Below are positions 8,551-16,397 of a stretch of DNA of 64,000 nt, one piece after another. Location: NCBI RefSeq assembly GCF_014204975.1, contig NZ_JACHMM010000001.1, positions 5,704,037-5,768,036 of the forward strand, written 5' to 3'. Source of the DNA: Jiangella mangrovi. Lineage in GTDB: Bacteria > Actinomycetota > Actinomycetes > Jiangellales > Jiangellaceae. Position numbers and translations under genes: made by a program. A model generated the notes under the pieces. That model saw only the letters and a list, made by a program, of their open reading frames with translations, was not told where the DNA came from and did not search any database. Position 1 is the first letter of the stretch; every line of letters begins with the position of its first letter.

Positions 8551-8626
8551 GTGGGTGTAGCTCAGCTGGTAGAGCACCTGGTTGTGGTCCAGGAAGTCGC
8601 GGGTTCAAGTCCCGTCACTCACCCCA
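8551..8626 (+). tRNA. tRNA-His (GTG)
   Basis: A full cloverleaf is visible. Acceptor GTGGGTG pairs with CACTCAC (8616-8622), the anticodon loop is TTGTGGT with GTG at 8584-8586, the T-loop is TTCAAGT, and CCA is encoded at 8624-8626. A G at 8550 and the C discriminator at 8623 are the G-1:C73 pair specific to tRNA-His. Confidence 0.97.
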
Positions 8627-8631
8627 CACGA

Positions 8632-8664
8632 AGAACGGCCCCGTCGATCCGACGGGGCCGTTCT
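8632..8664 (+). terminator. Terminator hairpin after tRNA-His
   Basis: A perfect 14-bp stem (AGAACGGCCCCGTC / GACGGGGCCGTTCT) with loop GATCC, 5 bases after the tRNA end. It has no U-run, as is common in GC-rich actinomycetes. Confidence 0.7.
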
Positions 8665-8685
8665 CGCGTTCTCATCACCCGCCGA

Positions 8686-8741
8686 TCATGATCATCAAGG
8701 ATCGACCACACCATGACGGGGTCGATCCTTGATGATCATGA
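8686..8741. repeat. Long perfect inverted repeat between convergent units
   Basis: Two perfect 22-bp arms (8686-8707 and 8720-8741) are separated by 12 bases. The arms contain TGATCATCAAGGATCGACC. It sits between tRNA-His (rightward) and the sialidase-like gene (leftward), so it can end transcription from both sides. A similar long repeat with a GATCATG core lies at 60331-60391. Confidence 0.8.
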
Positions 8742-8778
8742 GACCGGCGGACCGGCGGACCGCCGGACCGCGGGACGG

Positions 8779-10374
8779 TCAGCCGGCCGCCGCCGGGGCG
8801 CGGACGCCGAGCTCGGCGAGGACCGCCCAGCCGTTCGACGAGGTGATCGAGACCCGGACGGCGTCCACCACACCGGCCGACCGGAACCAGGTCAGGTCGT
8901 CACCCCAGCGAACGGCGGACTCCAGCGTCCCCACGTCCCGCCACGCTCCGTCCACGGCGGACCGCACCGACACCACGGCCGCCGACGCGTAGCCGGGCTT
9001 CAGCGCCACCCCGACCGAGGACAGTCGCTGCGGCCGGTCGAACTCCACCGTGTACGAGGCCGGCGCGGCATGCGGCGCCCACGAGGCGTCCCAGTACCCC
9101 ACCACTCCGTCGATGGCGCCCAGCACACCCACACCCGGCCGGCCCGCCTGGACGTGCGTCATGTCGGTCGACACGCTGGCCGCACCAGCGGACACCAGAG
9201 CCGCAAGGTCGACGCGACGGGGATCGGGCCGGTCCGGGCGTACCTCCGACACCGGCACGAAGGTGCCCACCAGCCTGCTGGTCGCCGAGTCGAAGCCGAT
9301 CACCAGCACGCGGCCGGGCCGGACCTCGACGGCCGCGGGGTTGGCCTGGTCGCCGGTGCCGGAGTCCCACACCAGCTCGCGCGGCGCTCCGGTCCACGGC
9401 GACAGCGGCGACCGGATCACCGCGCCCACCGTCCCGCGCTTGTCGGTGAAGTGCCCGGACAGGTCGCCGTAGGCGAGGAACACCGAGCCGTCGCGCAGGA
9501 CCTCCGTGTGCGCCGACGACGTCACGAGGTCGATCTCCGCGGGCGCCGACCACGTCCGGCCACCGTCGCGCGACCACGACTCCTGCGAGTGCACCGCGCC
9601 CATCGTCGACGCCGAGGTGCCGATGCGCAGCAGCGCGTGCACGACGCCGCCGGGTAGCACCGTCAGAACGGGCTCCTGGTAGTGCGTGCCGCTCGCCGAC
9701 GCGACCAGCGACTCCGTCGACGCGGACCAGGTCTCACCGCCGTCGGTGCTGCGGACGACGGTCGCCTTCTGCCACTTGTCGTCGGGGACGGTGCCGTACA
9801 GAGGGATGATCAGGTCGCCGCCGGGCAGCTCCTTGACCTGGCCGTGGCTGGCGTTCCAGCCCAGCTCGTAGGTGTCGACGATGTCGGACTCGCCGCTGAG
9901 CATGGACTGCACGGCGACCGGCGCGGACCACGTCGTGCCGCCGTCGTCGCTGTGCGCCACGAAGGTGCCCATCGGCTCGGCCGGCGTGACGGAGTAGTCG
10001 TTCTGGAACCAGCTGAGCAGCAGCCGCCCGGACGCGAGCTGCGTGATCATCGGGTCGCGGTCGTCGTACGGGCTGTCGAAGACGACCTCCGGCGCGGACC
10101 AGGAGCTGCCGCCGTCGTCGCTGGTCATGATGAGCAGGCGGCCGTCCTGACCGGTGTGCCCGGCGCCCTCGCGCGCGACCGCGACGACCGACCCATCGGC
10201 CAGTCGCTCGGCGTTCGGGAAGTGCAGCTTCTTGCCCGGCGCGGCCTGTGCGATGACGACGTCGGGCGTGCCGGGCGACCAACTGGGGGACGACGGCGCC
10301 GGCTCACCACTCGCCGGAGTTGCGAGCAGGCCGAGCGCGACGACGCCGGCCAGCACGATCGGAACGGATCTCAT
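8779..10374 (-). CDS. Secreted sialidase/BNR-repeat protein with C-terminal F5/8-like domain
   Basis: A 531-residue exported protein with a Sec signal (MRSVPIVLAGVVALGLLATPASG). Residues about 35-385 form a sialidase-type beta-propeller with four Asp boxes (SDDGGSSW, SDDGGTTW, STDGGETW, SRDGGRTW). FPNAERLADGS and DDRDPMITQL fit the catalytic-face loops, but no Arg triad could be assigned with certainty. Residues about 390-525 (VGYWDASW...YTVEFDRPQRLSSVGVALKPG) look like a discoidin/F5-8 carbohydrate-binding module. It is likely a secreted exo-glycosidase acting on host or plant glycans; exact sugar unknown. A long inverted repeat follows its 3' end. Confidence 0.85.
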   Translation of the reverse strand: MRSVPIVLAGVVALGLLATPASGEPAPSSPSWSPGTPDVVIAQAAPGKKLHFPNAERLADGSVVAVAREGAGHTGQDGRLLIMTSDDGGSSWSAPEVVFDSPYDDRDPMITQLASGRLLLSWFQNDYSVTPAEPMGTFVAHSDDGGTTWSAPVAVQSMLSGESDIVDTYELGWNASHGQVKELPGGDLIIPLYGTVPDDKWQKATVVRSTDGGETWSASTESLVASASGTHYQEPVLTVLPGGVVHALLRIGTSASTMGAVHSQESWSRDGGRTWSAPAEIDLVTSSAHTEVLRDGSVFLAYGDLSGHFTDKRGTVGAVIRSPLSPWTGAPRELVWDSGTGDQANPAAVEVRPGRVLVIGFDSATSRLVGTFVPVSEVRPDRPDPRRVDLAALVSAGAASVSTDMTHVQAGRPGVGVLGAIDGVVGYWDASWAPHAAPASYTVEFDRPQRLSSVGVALKPGYASAAVVSVRSAVDGAWRDVGTLESAVRWGDDLTWFRSAGVVDAVRVSITSSNGWAVLAELGVRAPAAAG

Positions 10375-10477
10375 GGTTCCTCCAGGCCGGATCGCGGCGC
10401 GAGAGCCGGCGGTCGAGGTCGGGGGTGCCGATCATGCAATACGGCACACCGTTCCATGTCAACGCCCGCCACCCCCC

Positions 10478-10519
10478 AAAAAGACGACGCCGCGCCCGGA
10501 CGGATCCGGGCGCGGCGTC
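10478..10519 (-). terminator. Rho-independent terminator of the YceI gene
   Basis: Read leftward, a perfect 15-bp GC stem (10486-10500 with 10505-10519, four-base loop) is followed by GTC and a run of five T. It lies 25 bases after the yceI-like stop and is the clearest intrinsic terminator in the window. Confidence 0.85.
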
Positions 10520-10543
10520 GGAGGAACCGCTGAGTGAGGTGCG

Positions 10544-11101
10544 TCAGGCCTGCTTGATGGCCGAGATCTCGAACTCGAGCGTGACCTTCTCGCTGACGAG
10601 GACGCCGCCGGCCTCGAGCGGAGCGTTCCACGTCACGTTCCAGTCCTTGCGGTTGATCTGGAGCGAGCCGTCGAAGCCGACGCGCTGGTTGCCGAACGGG
10701 TCGGTCGCGGCGCCGGTGAACTCGAGGTCGAAGGTGACGGGACGGGTGACGTCCTTGATGCGCAGGTCACCGGTGACCTGGAACGTGACCTCGTCCTTCT
10801 GGCCGATCGCCGTGGAGGCGAAGACGATCTCGGGGTAGGTCTCGATCTCGAAGAAGTCGTTGGTGCGCAGGTGTCCGTCGCGCTGCGCGTTGCGGGTGTC
10901 GACGCTGGCCGTCTTGATGACGATGTTCACCGTCGACTGGCTCGGGTCGCTGCCGTCGATGCGGGCCGTGCCCTCGAACTCGTTGAAGGCGCCGCGCACC
11001 TTGGTCACCATGGCGTGCCGGGCGACGAAACCGAGCCGCGAGTGCGCCACGTCCAGCGTGTAGTCGCCGGTCAGCTGGTTCAGATCGGTCGTCGTGGTCA
11101 T
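10544..11101 (-). CDS. YceI family lipocalin-like protein
   Basis: A 185-residue protein without signal peptide. It opens with GDYTLDVAHSRLGFVARHAMVTKVRG, the YceI hallmark, followed by GTARID, STVNIVIKTASVDTRNAQRDGHLRTNDFF and DLRIKDVTRPVTFDLEF. YceI proteins form an extended lipocalin-like barrel that binds polyisoprenoid or other amphiphiles; here it is probably cytoplasmic. It is divergent from a MarR regulator, with a strong palindrome in the shared promoter, so control by that regulator is likely. Confidence 0.93.
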   Translation of the reverse strand: MTTTTDLNQLTGDYTLDVAHSRLGFVARHAMVTKVRGAFNEFEGTARIDGSDPSQSTVNIVIKTASVDTRNAQRDGHLRTNDFFEIETYPEIVFASTAIGQKDEVTFQVTGDLRIKDVTRPVTFDLEFTGAATDPFGNQRVGFDGSLQINRKDWNVTWNAPLEAGGVLVSEKVTLEFEISAIKQA

Positions 11102-11130
11102 GTTCTCCTGCTCCTTGCCGGGGTCTGTGG

Positions 11131-11150
11131 GTCAACTATCATTAGTTGAC
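11131..11150. promoter_or_regulatory. MarR-type operator between yceI and marR genes
   Basis: GTCAACTA-TCAT-TAGTTGAC is a perfect 8+8 palindrome 30 bases upstream of the YceI start. The half site GTCAACTA recurs at 11181-11188, close to the MarR start at 11208. The motif resembles other MarR sites rich in TTGAC/GTCAA. It probably serves autoregulation and yceI repression. Confidence 0.75.
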
Positions 11151-11207
11151 GCGTCACAGACTACTCAACTTTGGTGACGTGTCAACTATTCCGGTAGACT
11201 GCTGGGC

Positions 11208-11684
11208 ATGGAAGAGACCCGGTGGCTCGACGACCACGAGCAGAGCGCGTGGCGGGCCTACCTCCGGATGAACACCGTGCTGAACGCCGCCCTCGCGCGG
11301 CAGCTGCAGTCCGACTCGATGCTGTCGATGCCGGACTTCGAGGTCCTCGTGCACCTCACCGACGCCGACGACGCCCGCATCCGGGTGTCCGAGCTCGCCC
11401 GCGTCATGCGCTGGGAGAAGAGCCGGCTGTCGCACCACCTCAGCCGCATGGAGAAGCGCGGGCTCGTCGGGCGCGAGGAGTGCGCCTCGGACGGCCGCGG
11501 CGCGTTCATCGTCCTGACCGACCAGGGCCGGGCCGCCATCGAGGCCGCCGCCCCGTCGCACGTCGACGCCGTCCGCCGCTACTTCTTCGACGCCGTCACC
11601 AGCGACGACGTCAAGTCCCTGGCCGCCATCGCCGACCGCGTCATCGCCCGCGTCGAGGCCACCGACACCTGCCCGTCGGTGTAG
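11208..11684 (+). CDS. MarR family transcriptional regulator
   Basis: A 158-residue winged-helix protein. The dimer helices (about 10-40) precede the DNA-binding core SMPDFEVLVHLTDADDARIRVSELARVMRWEKSRLSHHLSRMEKRGLV (about 43-90), followed by the wing ECASDGRGAFIVLTDQG and C-terminal helices. The recognition helix SRLSHHLSRMEKRGLV is canonical. It is likely the local repressor of the divergent YceI gene; its ligand is unknown. Confidence 0.93.
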   Translation: MEETRWLDDHEQSAWRAYLRMNTVLNAALARQLQSDSMLSMPDFEVLVHLTDADDARIRVSELARVMRWEKSRLSHHLSRMEKRGLVGREECASDGRGAFIVLTDQGRAAIEAAAPSHVDAVRRYFFDAVTSDDVKSLAAIADRVIARVEATDTCPSV

Positions 11685-11737
11685 CCGTCGCCTCCCTGGG
11701 TACGGGCCGAGAGACCCGATCGACGGAGGGGATCACG

Positions 11738-11911
11738 ATGGGCGCAGACGACAAAGTGAAGAACGCTGCTGAGAAGGCCGCCGGTGAAGCCAAGGAGGCG
11801 CTCGGCAAGCTGACGGACGACGAGGGCAAGCAGGCCGAGGGCAAGGGCAAGCAGTCGAAGTCCGACCTCAAGCAGGCAGGCGAGAAGGTGAAGGACGCCT
11901 TCAAGCGCTGA
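11738..11911 (+). CDS. CsbD family stress protein
   Basis: A 57-residue, highly charged, Lys/Glu/Ala-rich protein starting at ATG 11738 with GGAGGGG upstream. It has the CsbD pattern MGADDKVKNAAEKAAGEAKE...GKQAEGKGKQ. CsbD proteins are small, unstructured general-stress proteins of unknown mechanism. It stands as a single gene with its own upstream gap and a terminator hairpin behind. Confidence 0.9.
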   Translation: MGADDKVKNAAEKAAGEAKEALGKLTDDEGKQAEGKGKQSKSDLKQAGEKVKDAFKR

Positions 11912-11929
11912 CCGCCCCCGCCGGACCAT

Positions 11930-11961
11930 CCGCCCCCGCTGGGTCACGCCCGCGGGGGCGG
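11930..11961. terminator. Bidirectional terminator hairpin
   Basis: A perfect 10-bp stem (CCGCCCCCGC / GCGGGGGCGG) with a 12-base loop between the CsbD gene (rightward) and the small DUF3592-like gene (leftward). Confidence 0.7.
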
Positions 11962-11969
11962 GTCCGCGT

Positions 11970-12347
11970 CTAGATCAGGACGGTGAGCGCGATGCCGCCG
12001 GCCGTGGCGCCGAGGATCGCGAATGCCTCGGCGAACGTGGCCTTGCCGGCCCGCGCGACCCGCTCGGAGCCGTCCGGCAGGTACCGGATCGGAACGGTCT
12101 CGCCGACGGTGAACCGCCCGGGCAGCGTCGACGTCCGTGTCACCGCGTCGTCGTCCAGGTACTCGACCGTCGACACCCAGCGGCTGCTTCGCTCGCCCTG
12201 GCCGATGTTCCGCTGGTGCTGCTCCGACCGGGTGACGACGGCGTCAGCCTCCAGTCCGCGGCGGCGCAGCCGCAGCGAGCGCGACGCGGACCACGCGGCC
12301 GCCGTCAGCCCGGCCAGGCCGATGACGATGCGCAGGATGTTCCCCAC
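11970..12347 (-). CDS. DUF3592-like small membrane protein
   Basis: A 125-residue protein with an N-terminal hydrophobic segment (NILRIVIGLAGLTAAAWSA), a soluble beta region with EADAVVTRSE, WVSTVEYLDDD and GETVPIRYLPDG, and a second hydrophobic segment at the C-terminus. The pattern (two membrane segments around a domain containing V.VRYLP-like text) is that of DUF3592 proteins, function unknown. It lies 4 bases after the DUF3467 gene, so the two probably form an operon. Confidence 0.75.
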   Translation of the reverse strand: MGNILRIVIGLAGLTAAAWSASRSLRLRRRGLEADAVVTRSEQHQRNIGQGERSSRWVSTVEYLDDDAVTRTSTLPGRFTVGETVPIRYLPDGSERVARAGKATFAEAFAILGATAGGIALTVLI

Positions 12348-12351
12348 GGGG

Positions 12352-12666
12352 TCAGGTGTCCTCGGGCGACTTGCGCTTGACGCCGTGGCTGCGCTCCCAC
12401 ATGGACAGCTGCTTCTCCAAGCCCTTCATGATCTCGAAGACCTGGCTCGGTGGCACCCGCACCCTCGTCACGACGCGCGTCGGCACCTTCAGCACGCGGC
12501 TCCCGTCCTCGTTGACGGTCGGTTTCGGCGGGCGCTTCAGGACGGCGAAGTCGAGGACGAAGGAGTCGGCGGTGTGCCAGATGGAGGCGAAGTCGGCGTA
12601 GGTGCCGGGCTCCACCTCGGCCGGGATGTCGATGTCGTACTCACGGCGTTCGGGCGGGTTGGCCAT
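12352..12666 (-). CDS. DUF3467 domain protein
   Basis: A 104-residue soluble protein with the DUF3467 pattern: DIDIPAEVEPGTYADFASIWHTADSFVLDFAV followed by TRVVTRVRVPPSQVFEIMKGLEKQLSMWE. Members are widespread small bacterial proteins with unknown function. First gene of a probable pair with the DUF3592-like gene. Confidence 0.9.
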   Translation of the reverse strand: MANPPERREYDIDIPAEVEPGTYADFASIWHTADSFVLDFAVLKRPPKPTVNEDGSRVLKVPTRVVTRVRVPPSQVFEIMKGLEKQLSMWERSHGVKRKSPEDT

Positions 12667-12727
12667 GCGTTCTACCCTGCCACAGCGCCCTGTCCCGATG
12701 AGGCGTCCCCGTCGCCCGTGACCGGGC

Positions 12728-14086
12728 TCACCGCGCGGCGCCCTTCGCCAGCTCGGCGCGCAGCACCGCGAGTGCCGTCAGGTCACAGTCCCGTCCCGCG
12801 GTGATGTAGCACTCCATCCACGCGACCTGCTCAGCGCGCGGCCACGCGGTCAGCCGGTCGTGGAGCGTGGCGTCGAGCGGCCGGTCGTGCGGCCCGTCGA
12901 CGGTGGATTCGACGACCATGCCGCCGGTTCCCGTCGCCACCGTCTGCTGATCGGCACGGGGATCGACGCCGGCCCACAGCAGGGCGACGTCGTGCAGTTC
13001 GCCGACGAGCTCCGCGCCGTCGGCGTCGGCGCAGAACCCGCTGGGCAGCACGTTGCGGACGAGGTCGGTCTCGAGTGCGCCGCCGTAGGCGCCGCTGCGC
13101 CGCAGCGTCCCCGCCCAGGAGATGTACTGCTCGACCGACGTGTGCACGCGGCCGTCGTCGAGGTCGTCGTAGCTGATGACGGCCTCGACGCGGCCCGGCA
13201 GGTTGCCGATGCCGTCGAGCCGGGTGAGCGTCTCGCGGGCGGCCACGGCGAAGTCGCCGAGCAGGAACTCGGTCTCGCGCGTGGTGCAGATCTCCGGGTC
13301 GCCATCCACACAGACGAGCTCGCGGGCGACGGGGTCGGGCTGCCAGCGGTCGTCGGTCGGTCCGGTCGCGATGACGACCCCGGCGGCGACGGCTAGAGCC
13401 GCGGCTCCCGCGGCGGGCCAGCGCCGCCGGCTGCCGACGAGGGTCAACGCCGCCACGGCGAGCAGCGCGAACCAGGCAGCCTGCAGGAGGTGGTCGCCGA
13501 ACGGCAGGTAGGACCCGTCCATGACGGCGTTGACGGCCGGGCTGAGCCAGAGCCGGCCGTCGTCGACGTAGGTCAGGATGCCCAGGCCGAAGTAGCCGGC
13601 CAGCCCCACGACCGGCGCCGTCAGCCGCCACGGCAGCAACATCCCCGCGGCCAGGCCGACGGCGGCGGCCGCGCCCAGCGCGATCACACCGACGACGACG
13701 AGCCACCACCAGCCGCCGCTGGAGTACGTCGCGACCCGGCCGACCAGCAGCGCGCAGACCGCGGTGGCCAGCAGGAAGCCCGCGACGACGCCGGCCGTGA
13801 CCGAGCCCCACGCCGCGGTGGTCCGCTGCCAGAGCGGCCGCGACGTGCTGGTGAGCAGCTCTGCCGTGCGCCGGCGGTGATCCCGTCCGCCCTGCCAGGC
13901 ACCGGCCGCCAGCGTCAGCGGGATCAGCACGATCATCACGACCCGCAGGTACGCCGCCAGTGCGGACCACCGCCCGGCCCAGGTCCCGACCTCGCTGAAC
14001 ACCATCGCCAGCGTGGCGGCGCCGATCACCAGGGCGGCCGGCGCGGCGACGCCCCGGAACGTCTCCGCCCGCAGGACGCGCCGCAT
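12728..14086 (-). CDS. ABC-2-like permease with long extracytoplasmic C-terminal domain
   Basis: A 452-residue protein starting at ATG 14086, which overlaps the ATPase stop as ATGA. Residues about 8-260 hold six or so membrane segments, with a cytoplasmic basic loop GGRDHRRRTAELLTSTSRPLW typical of ABC exporter permeases. The remaining about 190 residues form a soluble domain with four cysteines (CVDGDPEIC, FCAD, ECYITAGRDC). It partners the ATPase encoded just upstream; the substrate is unknown. Last gene of the sigma/zinc-finger/ABC operon, so its expression should follow the sigma factor. Confidence 0.8.
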   Translation of the reverse strand: MRRVLRAETFRGVAAPAALVIGAATLAMVFSEVGTWAGRWSALAAYLRVVMIVLIPLTLAAGAWQGGRDHRRRTAELLTSTSRPLWQRTTAAWGSVTAGVVAGFLLATAVCALLVGRVATYSSGGWWWLVVVGVIALGAAAAVGLAAGMLLPWRLTAPVVGLAGYFGLGILTYVDDGRLWLSPAVNAVMDGSYLPFGDHLLQAAWFALLAVAALTLVGSRRRWPAAGAAALAVAAGVVIATGPTDDRWQPDPVARELVCVDGDPEICTTRETEFLLGDFAVAARETLTRLDGIGNLPGRVEAVISYDDLDDGRVHTSVEQYISWAGTLRRSGAYGGALETDLVRNVLPSGFCADADGAELVGELHDVALLWAGVDPRADQQTVATGTGGMVVESTVDGPHDRPLDATLHDRLTAWPRAEQVAWMECYITAGRDCDLTALAVLRAELAKGAAR

Positions 14087-14844
14087 CAGGCGGCCCGGGC
14101 CGCGCGCAGGACGGCGGTGTAGCCGCGCTCGATGGGGCTGTCGCCGTCGCCGCCGGTCCCCCGTGCCGCGAGCTCGGCGGGCGTCCCGCGGAACACCGCC
14201 CTCCCCTCGTTGAGCAGCGTCACGTGCGCGCACGCGGCCGCGACGTCCTCGACCAGATGCGTACTGACCAGCACGCACGCGTCGACCCCGATGGCCCGGA
14301 GCAGTTCGCGGAAGTCGACCCGCTGCTCCGGGTCGAGGCCGGCGGTCGGCTCGTCGAGGAGCAGCAGGTCGGGGTCGTTGACGATCGCCTGCGCGATGCC
14401 GGCGCGCCGCAGCATGCCGCCGGAGAGCCGCTTGAGCCGGTCGTCGGCGCGGTCGAGCAGGCCCACCCGCTCGATGGCGCGGTCGACCGCCGCCGGGATC
14501 CGCTCGCGCGGGACCTCCTTGAGCCAGGCGAAGTACTCGACGAACTCGCGGACGGTGAAGCGCGGGTAGTAGCCGAACTGCTGCGGCAGGTAACCGAGCC
14601 GGCGGCGGACCTGGCGCAGCCGCGCATCGGCCGTGACGTCGCCGTCGAGCACCGTCGCGCTGCCCGACGCCGGGCGCACCACCGTCGCGAGCACCCGCAT
14701 CAGCGTCGTCTTGCCCGCGCCGTTCGGCCCGAGCAGGCCGTGCACGCCCGCGCCCAGCTGCAGGTCGAGCCCGTCCAGCGCCGTGCGCCCCCGGTACCGC
14801 ACGACGAGGTCGCGGACGTCCACGTGGGTGGCGGTCATGGTCAT
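14086..14844 (-). CDS. ABC transporter ATP-binding protein
   Basis: A 252-residue complete nucleotide-binding domain. Walker A is GPNGAGKTTL (about 38-47), the Q-loop region is GYLPQQFG, the signature is LSGGMLRRAGIAQA (a variant of LSGGQ), Walker B is LLLLDEPTAGLDP and the H-loop is STHLVED. The sequence resembles exporters paired with ABC-2 permeases. ATGA overlaps join it to the zinc-finger protein before and the permease after, so translation is coupled. Confidence 0.95.
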   Translation of the reverse strand: MTMTATHVDVRDLVVRYRGRTALDGLDLQLGAGVHGLLGPNGAGKTTLMRVLATVVRPASGSATVLDGDVTADARLRQVRRRLGYLPQQFGYYPRFTVREFVEYFAWLKEVPRERIPAAVDRAIERVGLLDRADDRLKRLSGGMLRRAGIAQAIVNDPDLLLLDEPTAGLDPEQRVDFRELLRAIGVDACVLVSTHLVEDVAAACAHVTLLNEGRAVFRGTPAELAARGTGGDGDSPIERGYTAVLRAARAA

Positions 14845-15644
14845 CAGGCCTCTCGGTGCGGACGACGGACGTGGACGCGGCGGTGCTGGTTGAGGACGAC
14901 GGCGACGGCCGCCAGCGCCGTCAGCGGGATCCAGACGGCGACGGTGTCCGGCTCGAGCAGCGGGCCGGACGCGTGCTCGCCGACCGACGGTCCCGCGACG
15001 ACGGCGGCCCACCCGAGCCCGACGACGACGGCGGCCGGCGCGAGCCCCGTCACCGTCCCGACCGCGAGCGTGACCGCCGTCAGCCCCAGCGCCGGCAGCA
15101 GCCAGACGGCGGGCGACCCGGCCCAGATGCCCGCGACCAGCGCCGCAGGCAAGGACACCGCAAGGACGGCGAGCGTGCGCCAGAGCAGCAGCCGCAGCCC
15201 GCCCGACGGCGTCGACGCTATGATCTCGCCCGGCTCGTCCAGGCCCGATCCGTACGCCGTCGCGACCCCCGCGACCGGCAGCAACGGCGCGACCAGTGTC
15301 AGCCACGCGAACCCGCGCTCCTGCCACGTCGTGTCCATGGCCACGGCCAGCGTGAGCACGACGCCGACGGCGACGATCCACGCCGTCCGCGCGGCCGGGC
15401 CGGACGCCGTCAGCATGATCGCGGCCCGCAGCCGGGTGGCCCGCCGGACCCGGCCCTGCGGCGGCAGGTCGGCGGGCGCGGCGGCGCGGACGATCGTGCG
15501 CGTCTGTGCTGTCGCGACGGCGCCGACGGCGTGCCGGCAGCGCTCGCAGCCGACCAGGTGCGCCTCGACCGACCACGCGTCGGCGTCGCCGATGACGCCG
15601 TCGGCGTAGGCCCGCAGTGTCGTCTCGGGGACGTGCCAACTCAT
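14844..15644 (-). CDS. Zinc-finger (zf-HC2) anti-sigma-like protein fused to a membrane domain
   Basis: A 266-residue protein. The N-terminal 50 residues carry the zf-HC2 pattern H-x3-C-x2-C (AHLVGCERCRHAV) seen in zinc-binding anti-sigma factors. Residues about 80-255 hold about six hydrophobic segments, far more than the single membrane span of ordinary anti-sigma factors. It sits between its likely partner sigma factor (ATGA overlap) and an ABC ATPase (ATGA overlap). The probable role is to hold the sigma factor at the membrane and perhaps form a second permease subunit with the ATPase; this is inference. Confidence 0.8.
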   Translation of the reverse strand: MSWHVPETTLRAYADGVIGDADAWSVEAHLVGCERCRHAVGAVATAQTRTIVRAAAPADLPPQGRVRRATRLRAAIMLTASGPAARTAWIVAVGVVLTLAVAMDTTWQERGFAWLTLVAPLLPVAGVATAYGSGLDEPGEIIASTPSGGLRLLLWRTLAVLAVSLPAALVAGIWAGSPAVWLLPALGLTAVTLAVGTVTGLAPAAVVVGLGWAAVVAGPSVGEHASGPLLEPDTVAVWIPLTALAAVAVVLNQHRRVHVRRPHREA

Positions 15645-16219
15645 GAGAGCGCCTCCCTCAGCTGACGGCGCGCCCGCACGGCGCGCGACTTCACGGTTCC
15701 CTCGGGCACGTCGAGCAGGATCGCCGTCTCGCGGACGGTGAACCCGTCGAGCACGGTGGCCTGCAGAACGGCGCGCAACTCCGGCGAGAGCCGGTCGAGC
15801 GCCGTCGCCAACTCCGCGCCGTACGTGCTGGCCAGTGCCTCGTCCTCGGCGGACGGAGCGGGCGCGATGGCCCGCTCGTCGTCCGGTTCGCCGACGTTGA
15901 CGCCCCGCACCACCCGCCGCCGGTGCGCGTCGATGAGCCGCCGGGTCGCGATGGCCCACAACCACCCGCCCGACTGCCCGTTCCCGGCGTACGACCCGGC
16001 CGCCCGCCACACCGCGATGAACGTCTCCTGCAGCACGTCGGCGGTCAGCTCGGCGTCGCCGCCGCACCGCCGCCGGATGCGGACGGCCAGCCAGGCGGCG
16101 TTGCGCTCGTAGTACGTGTCGAACGCCGCCCGGTCGCCCCGCCCGACCCGGCGCAGCAGCTCGTCGTCGGAGCCCTCTCCTGCCGTCACATCAGGTGGAG
16201 ACGCACGGCGGGCCCGCAT
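15641..16219 (-). CDS. ECF RNA polymerase sigma factor
   Basis: A 192-residue protein with the two ECF regions. Region 2 runs about 18-90 (RVGRGDRAAFDTYYERNAAW, then DVLQETFIAVWRAAGSY and WLWAIATRRLIDAHRRR); region 4 runs about 130-188 (LSPELRAVLQATVLDGFTVRETAILLDVPEGTVKSRAVRARRQLREAL). First gene of the four-gene overlapping operon, followed by its likely zinc-finger anti-sigma factor. Its target promoters cannot be read from this window. Confidence 0.95.
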   Translation of the reverse strand: MRARRASPPDVTAGEGSDDELLRRVGRGDRAAFDTYYERNAAWLAVRIRRRCGGDAELTADVLQETFIAVWRAAGSYAGNGQSGGWLWAIATRRLIDAHRRRVVRGVNVGEPDDERAIAPAPSAEDEALASTYGAELATALDRLSPELRAVLQATVLDGFTVRETAILLDVPEGTVKSRAVRARRQLREALS

Positions 16220-16270
16220 CGGTTCACGATTTCAGCTTCCCGAGCGGGGGTGGTAATCTTCACCGTCGTT

Positions 16271-16344
<74 letters not shown>

Positions 16345-16397
16345 TCCCCAGCAGGTCAAGACCTTGGCCGAGCTGTACCCACCTCACAGGCCATGGT

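Noticed and set aside
14086-15639. 517-residue fused ABC protein
   Set aside because: The N-terminal half is an out-of-frame reading of the zinc-finger gene; the ATGA overlap at 14844 marks the true ATPase start.
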